From Apiotrichum sp. Y4204 (Eukaryota; Basidiomycota; Tremellomycetes; Trichosporonales; Trichosporonaceae): a DNA stretch of 64,000 nucleotides. Below the pieces are notes generated by a model. The model had not been told where the DNA came from. It searched no databases and was given only the letters and a program-made list of their open reading frames with translations. Position 1 is the stretch's first letter; every line of letters starts with the position of its first letter. Positions 57,401 to 64,000 of this stretch are shown here, in pieces. The position numbers and the translations under genes are program-made. The stretch is from contig JAMYHL010000128.1 in the NCBI GenBank assembly GCA_025531455.1, positions 1 to 64,000 on the forward strand, read 5' to 3'.

Positions 57401-58079
57401 AACGTCCAGATGGTGTTGATCTGTTGCTGCACGTGAGTAATAGCCATCATTGGGCTTCAAAGCTAATTTCAGCGACATCATCCCTGCCGTCTCCATGTGT
57501 TTTGAGAAGCCCGAAGAAGGCCTTCTCACACGCAAGCCGCGCGACACGAAGAAGGACAAGCTCGTCGATTGGAAGCTCTTCCTCCATGCGTACGGCTTCC
57601 TGGGCGTCCTCGAGTCGCTCTGCTCACTCGCCATGGCCTTCTGGTACCTACAGCGGAAAGGATTCCCCTTCAAGGAGATTGTGTTCGCCTACGGCAGCCT
57701 TCCGGACCACCTCGACGCTGCCAGGTTCGCTGAGGAGGTCAACCACGGCCAGAGCGTCGCCTTCTTCACCCTCGTCTTCATGCAGTGGTTCAACCTCCTC
57801 GCCACACGCACGCGCCGCAAGAGCCTGTTCCAGCAGAACCCCTTCTTCGGTCCCACGCGCAACCTCTGGGTCGTGGGCGGCATGCTCGGCAGCATGGGCC
57901 TCCTCTTCTTCTTCTCCTACCCTCCCTTCTTCCAGAAAGCTTTCCTCACCCGCGGCGTCCCTGTCGAGTATGCGTTCATCCCCTTTGCTCTTGGTGCGTT
58001 CATCCTCCTCGTCGACGAGGCCAGGAAGTGGACCGTCCGCAAGTGGCCCAATGGTATCATCGCCAAGATCAGCTGGTAA
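54465..58079 (+). CDS. Type IIC (Na,K-ATPase alpha-like) P-type ATPase
   Basis: This membrane pump moves alkali cations at the cost of ATP; fungal type IIC members work without a recognised beta subunit. Five exons (54465-54715, 54824-55214, 55252-55815, 55925-57432, 57473-58079) give 3321 nt, 1106 residues. Landmarks in order: QYGANKMSPPPNHLFRKW and the TM1-2 hairpin; the actuator loop LTGESEPI; TM4 IPEGLP; the phosphorylation site CSDKTGTLTSNQMTV; the nucleotide domain KGAPDVLLKRC; the hinge TGDGVNDAPSLKAADVG; TM5 with SELMP; TM6 CCCTDIIPAVSMCFEKPE; and the typical LLTRKPRDTKKDKLVD. Conserved spacing in TM5-TM6 fits the Na,K/H,K group rather than ENA. In TM6 the first of the two ion-site Asp is Cys here. 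The 109-nt intron at 55816-55924 has an A-rich 3' half. Confidence 0.9.
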
Positions 58080-58270
58080 TGACTCCTGGTGACGCAGTCG
58101 AGTCTTGAGCGCCCCTTATTTAATACAACATGTCCCTTTTGAGCCAGTCATAAAACGTGGATAGATGAGGTAGTAATGTTTGTTTGTGTGTATGAACCTG
58201 CCCTGTGGTTTGTTCCAATTGTGCACTTTATCTATTACATTGCGAATGCTACATGTCAGATACTAATGGC

Positions 58271-59512
58271 TTAGAGGGAAGCCTTGGTGTCAATGGCGGT
58301 GAGGAGCTTTCCGCGGCTCTGGCCAGAGAAGAGAAGCTGGTACTTCTCAGGAACGACATCAACCGGGCCAGACACGATAGTCTCAGAGTCGGCAACAGAG
58401 AGCTTGCCCTCCTTGATGGCGGCAGCCATCTTGGTAACAGCCTCCTGCCACCTGGGAAGGAAGTCGATAACGATGAAGCCTGGGGGTTAGCTCATTCACA
58501 ATCAGGCGACGCCTGATACTCACCCTGAATGGTGATGCGGTTGGTGATGACCTCGCCGAACTTGGGGAACTTGGGAGGCTCGCCGAGGTAGTTTGCGATC
58601 ATGCCGCACAGCGCAATCTTGCCGTGGCGCGCAATGTTGGGGAAGGCAGCGTCCATAATGTCACCACCAACATTCTCAAAGTAGCGGTCGGCGTAGCCCT
58701 GCAGCGCCTTGGAGAGGTTGGCCTTGAAGTTGGGGTCCTTGTAGTCGACGCACTCGTCGGCGCCGAGCGACTTGACCCAGTCGCACTTCTCCTTGCCGCC
58801 GGCAATACCGACCACACGCTTGGCGCCAATGACGTTCTTGGCGAGCTGGATCGCGGTGGAGCCAACAGTTCTGGGAGTCAGTCACTAATTCGGATCTGAG
58901 GGTCACGACAGCGAGATTGCGAAAGATAGCTTCTCACAGCGCCCGCCGGTTCCTCCACTTATCACTCACCCAGCAGCGCCAGAGACGAGAACGGTGTGCT
59001 CAGGCTTAACGTCAAGAATGTCGTAAATGCCTTGGTAGGCAGTGACAGCGGGCATTCCAAGGACGGAGAGACCAGCGTAAGGCTTTCCGGGAAGCTCACT
59101 GATGATATTAGTTTATCGAACACTGTGCGTTCCACAGGGCTACTCACATTGCCTTGCTGGTGACAGCGTCCTCGTTGAGGACAAGGTAGTCGGCCCAGAT
59201 CATGGACGAGGAAATGACGTTGTCGCCAACAGCGAACTTGGAGCTCTTGGAGGAAACAACGGTGCCCTGGCCGATGGAGCGGACGGGGTCGCCCTTAAGG
59301 ATGGGCGGAGCGTAGGAGCGCTTCGAGTCCTGGTCCTTCTGCATCCATCCACGCTGGGCCGGGTCATTGGAGAGGTAGGTGAGCTTGACGAGGAGCTGGC
59401 CGTCCTTGAGCTCGGGAAGAGGGCGGGTCTCGAGCTTGAACGTGTCCTTCTCGAACGGGCCAACAGGCGGGTTGGCGAGGATCCAGACCTTCTGCTGAGT
59501 GGGGACGGACAT
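58271..59512 (-). CDS. MDR-family NADP-dependent oxidoreductase (alkenal/prostaglandin reductase type)
   Basis: Zinc-free MDR enzymes of this group reduce the double bond of alpha,beta-unsaturated aldehydes and ketones with NADPH in the cytosol. Start 59512 reads MSVPTQQKVWILANPPVGPF, followed by YLSNDPAQRGWM, the typical LTB4DH/PTGR signature of the N-terminal domain. Next are the Rossmann motif SGAAGTVGSTAIQLAK, ECVDYKDPNF, YFENVGGDIMDAAFP, CGMIANYL and the C-terminal QGFIVIDFLPRWQEAV. Four exons are separated by short introns; the stop is at 58271-58273. No zinc ligands are seen. The coding strand has an 11-base C run about 30 nt before the ATG. It converges with the P-type ATPase. Substrate is not determined. 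Confidence 0.9.
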
Positions 59513-60961
59513 TGTATATGTGGGGGTGTGTGGTTGTGGGTGGGGGGGGGGGAGTGGGAAGCGATGGGAACACTGATGAGCGGGATGATGTGGATGTCGA
59601 TGGCAGGACTATTTATACCATGACATCAGTAATGGCGGCCATGAGGTCGAGGTCCACAGTCCAGTAGCAAGCAACAAGATGCTGGTCATTGCTGGTATCT
59701 TCACACTGCGCATGATGCCACGGGACACCTGAGGATACGCGGTCACTGCAAGTCCTTGCCTGCATCGCTGGCAGACCGCCAGTGTTCGCCCCGGTTGACC
59801 GCCAGTGTTCGCCCCGGTGGCAGTGGAGGCAGATGGATGTGGCGGAGCCCGACGGCCACCAAGTTTGCTCAGCACCGAGCTCCGGAGCTCGCGGAGTACA
59901 AAGGGCAACGGTGCTCGGTGGAGTGACTTTTTGTTCGGGGTGACATCACCGGCAACCTGCGAGCGTGCGCTCTTGCGATTGACATAACACGCGGTCATAA
60001 CCTCAAAAGTCAGATCGTCGCGTGGTGGGTCCTGGCGGCCTGACAGTCAGCAAGAGCCCAGCGATGTGGAGTTGATGGAGTATGGCTCACGCCGACGCCA
60101 CAACGCCGACGGCCAGGTGCACGAGGCCTGAGCGGTCCTGATACTGCGTCTCGCAACGATGGCCGTCTCGACACTACGATGACCGTCCCCGCCCCTCGAA
60201 TCTCAATGGGAATGAATCAGCCGTTCAAAATTATCAGCGACAACTCGGCCCTTAACCGGTAATGAAGGGATGCTTCCGGCCGATCCGGCCGTCACGGCTC
60301 CGTGCCTGTGGATGATTCTGGAGCACGCTGATCGAAGGTCAAGCCACGCTAAAGTAGCGCGACAAATACGGAACTGTTTTCATGCAAGATTTGCGTGCGT
60401 TCTACGTGATCCTCATGTGGCTAATTATACTTCCGCAGATTCCTCTGGGCAGAGGTACAAGCTTTACGAAAAACGTCATTGTGTCATCTCACATCTTGCC
60501 TGGGAGCAGAGGACGGTGCACAGGGCTCTGAAAGGTGCTCTGGAATTCTTGGCACTCGCTGGGGTTCAGAGCTCCCTGAACAAAGGACCTTCAAGCTTCA
60601 GGCATGCCACCGGCATCATGACGACCATGACTGCGATGAGCCAAGAGGACCCAGACAGAACCAAGCTGCTGCGGGGCACACTGGAGTACAGGATGTGCTG
60701 CGGCTGGCAGCGCACTCTGCACAGCGGCACAGCGGCGCGGCATGAGCAGCATGCTGGGCGTGGCGCAGACAGCCACTCGGGCCAGGGCTGGGCAAGACGT
60801 CAGCCGGCATGAACCGTACCCCACAGTCATCATGACACCAGCCGTTTTGATCGCAAGTCCTCAGCCCTCAGTCAGGTGCAAGCACTTTCTACTCAAAACA
60901 CGTCGCATTTTCACTCTTTTTTCTTTTTCTTCCTCTCTCCCACATTTGCCATCCACCCCAC
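59513..60961. other. Divergent promoter region with a 22-bp direct repeat
   Basis: 1.4 kb between two start codons, no supported gene. An 11-base G run lies at 59542-59552, and two identical 22-bp copies at 59774-59795 and 59797-59818 are separated by one base. CT-rich sequence precedes the + strand ATG at 60962. Confidence 0.55.
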
Positions 60962-61964
60962 ATGACAATCACCCGCATTCCTATTCTCGCGCTCACCGCG
61001 CTCCTCGCCGCCAGCGAGGCCCACGCCTACACCTGGTGCTATGACCGTTATTCTCGCCGTGAGTATTGGACACATGGAAAGGTAGAACCGCGTTGCCGAG
61101 ATCCAGCGTGTTCTCGCCACCCATATCAAGGAAACCTCTGCAGCATCGCGTCTTGGATGCATTGCATCCACAGCAGTGGAAGAGGAAGTGCAAATGTCAG
61201 CCTTCCTGTCGCCACCTCCTGCGGCCGGCCGATACATATGTCAACAACTCATACTGTAGTCGGGTGGGCTTCCGCCTGGCATCACAGTTTCACATGACGC
61301 AAGTTACTGACCGCAGGACGCTACCGCTGTCTCTCGACGGGCGAGCGCATCGCCATTGGCGTGTGCGTCGGTGTCGGTGTCTTCCTTCTCTTTGCGCTCT
61401 GTGGTCTGGCGCGCCGCCGGTGAGTCTGCAGTCTTGGTAAATGCGGGGTGTATTCATTGCCGTTTTCTTGGCCGCCCAACGCTTGCATCCACCCCAAATC
61501 GCCCCCTTTTGACACAGTGCTAACACGTCAGACGGGTACGGAACAACAACAAGCAGTTCCGCCCCCCGCCTCCCGTGGGTATGGGCGGTGGCGGCAACCC
61601 GTACGCGAACAACCCGCCTCCTCCGGTTGGCACGTACGGCAACTACTCGGGGTACAACGGTGGATCCGAAGGTACCGGCGGCGGCTACGGCGGCCCGAAC
61701 AACCTCTCAAACCTCCCGCCCCCGCCGAACAGCTACCAGCCCGGCGGCGGCCTTTCGGGGCAGTACTACAACAACGAGCGGACGGCCGCCACCGACTTCA
61801 AGGACAGCCCGATGAGCAGGAACGATAACGAGCTCGCCGACCACTCATACGAGTACCGCCAGGCGCAGGAGAATGCTGCGTCCAACGAGCCTGCGCCTCC
61901 GGGCTACAATGTGCCGTCCGGCGGTTACGCCGCGCCCGCTGGCCCGCCCCCAGGCAAGAACTGA
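60962..61964 (+). CDS. Single-pass membrane protein, RCR-like
   Basis: Three exons (60962-61058, 61317-61419, 61532-61964) give 633 nt, 210 residues. A signal peptide (MTITRIPILALTALLAASEA, cut near HAY) is followed by a very short lumenal part with two Cys (TWCYDRYSRRRYRCLSTG). Then come one membrane segment (RIAIGVCVGVGVFLLFALCG), a basic stop-transfer (LARRRRVRNNN) and a long cytosolic tail rich in Gly, Pro, Tyr and Asn (PPPPVGMGGGGNPYANNPP; NSYQPGGGLSGQYYNN). The Cys-Tyr-Arg lumenal stub, TM and Arg cluster recall fungal RCR proteins, which act in endosome-vacuole traffic and chitin deposition. That likeness is by architecture only. The first intron (258 nt) is long for this window. Confidence 0.75.
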
Positions 61965-62483
61965 GCTAGAAAGCAAGCTGGCGCTGGGCCCCGAGCTGTC
62001 GATTGAGCCATGCGCGCGGTCCAAAACTCAGGCCGCTAATCGACTTGCAGAAATTGGCCTGCAACGTTGTACACGCCGGGACGTACGTTTTACATGTCCT
62101 GCTTTGTTTTCTCTACACCGTATCTATCGTATCGTTATATATCTCCGGGGTCTTGAACCCCACCGCCAAATAATGCGCGGCACAACACATGACGCCGCGA
62201 GAGATTGATGCATTCACGTTGAACGATTCAAGGGGTGAGCTTGGGAGCGCGACGGGCAATGACATCACCGCACCGGCGTCATAACTGGAATTTATTCATG
62301 CTTTGGCTTCACCTGCTGCTGTACGGAGTGAATGTAACTGCAGTGTGGATCGTGACGGTCATGGGAAGTGAAAACGTGAGAAAAGAACAAGAGGGCATGT
62401 GGGTGACTCAGAGCCAGAAGAATATAAAACGTTTGCACAGGGCGGAAGAGGGATTCTAGTATTGGAGCCGAAGTGATGCGCCG
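61965..62483. other. Convergent intergenic
   Basis: About 520 bp between two stop codons, 3' UTRs only, nothing else seen. Confidence 0.55.
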
Positions 62484-64000
62484 TTAAATACCGGACACGG
62501 CCGCGACTTTGGCGAGAAGCTCCTCGAGGCGCTTCTGCGACTCGCGAACCTCGTTCCATTCCTCGGCGGTGACGGTAACCGTAGACGCCTGCGACTTGAA
62601 AAGCTTGCCCAGACCGCCAGTCCTCTCCCTGCGCGGCTGAGGCTTCTTCGACGCAGCAGCATCCGCAGCGGCCGCCTCAGGGTCCTCAATGAGCTGCGAG
62701 GGCGAGGGCGTCTCGATGGTGGGAGGAGAGACCTCGAACGCGGCGTGGATGAGGACCTCAGAGTTAGATCCAAGGAACGAGCTTGGGTCAGTCAGGTATC
62801 AGTTGCGAGGACGTACTCCAGGATTCCACCACCGCGCTTCTCGTGGGATTGGCCGCGCTCGGCGAGGCGGATGCGGCGACGCGTGGTGCGGTAGCGCCAG
62901 CGCTCGAAGGCAGAGATGGCAAATAGGATGGGGAAGTTGCAAACACGGATGAGGAAGACGTTGACACGGTGAAGCTGCTCATGCGATGTGACATGGCTGA
63001 GGGGAACCAGAATGGCAAGCGCAATGAGGTTGAATCCTGGAAAGTACGAGAACACAGAGTCGGACTTGACGCCGTCAAGAGTGGCGACAACGTGCTGGAA
63101 GAGGTACTCGTTCTGAGCGTTCGAGTAGACACGACCATACTTCTGAGAAATCATGGACATCATCATGGTGATGAGGAAGGTCTTGCAGAGCGCGTTGTAG
63201 ACGAAGAGAATGGGAGGTCCAAACTCGGGGTGGTACAGCTCGCCCTCGCTCATGCTGCCAGTACCGAACTGTTGTCAGCATGGATATGACAGGTCATGCT
63301 CACCCAGATCTTGAACAAGAGCTTGGCTGTGTGGCCCATGGTGAAGCCTTGGGGACGTCCCAGCTCCCAAAGACAAAAGCAGATACCACTGAAGGCAACG
63401 GCTACATGGTCAGTGGACAAAATATACTCAACCCACCAGTCAGAAGCATGAAGTTTATGTAGGTGGCAATCATTTCACGAAGCTGGAGTCAATGGGATTC
63501 TCGTGCGTTCACTCACAGCAATTAGGACCACCGACGAGTTGATGAGGAAGAAGACCATGCGGGGGAAGAGGATGCAGGCCGCGAGCGCGAGAATGTCAAA
63601 CGCATAATCGGCTGTCCTGGAGGAGTGCCTCACGAGGCCAATGATACGGATCGTGAGATACGTGATAAAAATGGCGAGCTGATGTGAGAAGACGCGTAGG
63701 GAGTAGACTTACGAAGGAGAGATCGAACATGTTCCACGCATTGGCGACATAGACTGCACTGTTAGCATGTAGTGGACAGTCTGCAGTCCAGAACCTACCA
63801 AGCCAACCATTCTCGCGAGCCGAAGCAAACTCATCGAGGAGAACGCCAAAGGTGTATATGACAAAGAGCACCTCCACTCCAGTGACGGCCTTGAGATCGC
63901 GAGCTGGGGATGAGCAAACGAAAAGACAGGTACGCACTGGAAAGAGTAGCGACAAAGAGACCAAGCAGAATGGCAAACGAGACAAACTCAATCCAGCCAC
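62484..64000 (-). CDS. Yvc1/TRPY-type cation channel, C-terminal part (cut by window edge)
   Basis: Yvc1 is the vacuolar TRP channel that releases calcium on hyperosmotic or mechanical stimulation. The gene is on the minus strand and its 5' end lies beyond 64000. The visible exons encode the membrane core: WIEFVSFAILLGLFVATLS; VLFVIYTFGVLLDEFASARE; YVANAWNMFDLSFV; AFDILALAACILFPRMVF; and the pore region, with MLLTAVAFSGICFCLWELGR before the pore and KIWFGTGSMSEGE at it. The last membrane segments follow (FGPPILFVYNALCKTFLITM). Then comes a cytosolic tail with FERWRYRTTRRRIRLAERG and a final acidic/coiled-coil piece (EEWNEVRESQKRLEELLAKV), stop at 62484-62486. Small introns throughout. The FGTGSM pore and HPEFGP match fungal TRPY channels. 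Confidence 0.9.

Noticed and set aside
1..64000. tRNA genes, CRISPR arrays and transposons
   Set aside because: I looked for B-box-like GGTTCGA motifs, regularly spaced palindromic repeats and transposase or integrase motifs by eye and found none. A tRNAscan or RepeatMasker run could still find weak cases.

Overview
This is a stretch of nuclear DNA from a fungus, most likely a basidiomycetous yeast of the Tremellomycetes (Trichosporonales/Cryptococcus type). The reasons are dense short introns (many 32-60 nt) with clear CTNAC branch points 4-10 nt before the acceptor, moderately high GC, and a gene set (Fks1 glucan synthase, Ku70, APC2, Zn2Cys6 regulator, HCNGP splicing factor, Yvc1 channel) that is fungal. 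The genus is an inference; no rRNA, mitochondrial or mating-type marker is present. I found no tRNA, rRNA, CRISPR array, transposase or reverse transcriptase. Layout from left to right: GLO1 glyoxalase I (+); Ku70 (-), sharing a 480-bp divergent promoter with a bifunctional 6-phosphofructo-2-kinase/fructose-2,6-bisphosphatase (+); a 2.3-kb gap; a small Ser/Thr-rich orphan (+); APC2 (-); a 4.5-kb gap with homopolymer tracts and a pyrimidine-rich leader; FKS1 1,3-beta-glucan synthase (+); a pirin (+); a Munc13/UNC-13-like C2 protein (+); an intronless secreted repeat protein (-); a mitochondrial carrier (+); a Zn2Cys6 transcription factor (-) divergent from a mitochondrial-type aldehyde dehydrogenase (+), which converges on a LYC1-type lysine acetyltransferase (-); a small two-TM protein (-) divergent from an HCNGP/SAP30BP-like protein (+); a DxxxD-type (Mn-like) cation diffusion facilitator (-) divergent from an RCC2-like protein ending in a PHD finger (+); a type IIC Na,K-ATPase-like pump (+); an MDR-family NADP oxidoreductase (-); an RCR-like single-pass membrane protein (+); and a Yvc1/TRPY channel (-) running off the right edge. 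I placed exons by hand using GT/GC-AG boundaries, branch points and family conservation, and checked that spliced lengths are multiples of three for most genes. The most unusual signal is splicing architecture. Several genes need extremely small internal exons: a 1-nt and a 3-nt exon in the cation transporter, a 5-nt exon in the mitochondrial carrier, an 11-nt exon carrying a zinc-binding Cys of the regulator, and a 7-nt first coding exon in the HCNGP gene. There are also two GC-AG introns and introns as short as 30-32 nt. The aldehyde dehydrogenase has an unresolved one-base frame conflict at one exon junction. Other points of interest are the repeat-built secreted protein, the RCC2-PHD fusion, the acetyltransferase/dehydrogenase/regulator neighbourhood, and a substituted ion-site residue in the P-type ATPase. 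The genes are housekeeping or cell-surface functions rather than an evident single pathway; the only plausible functional neighbourhood is regulator, aldehyde dehydrogenase and lysine acetyltransferase (37.5-44.8 kb).
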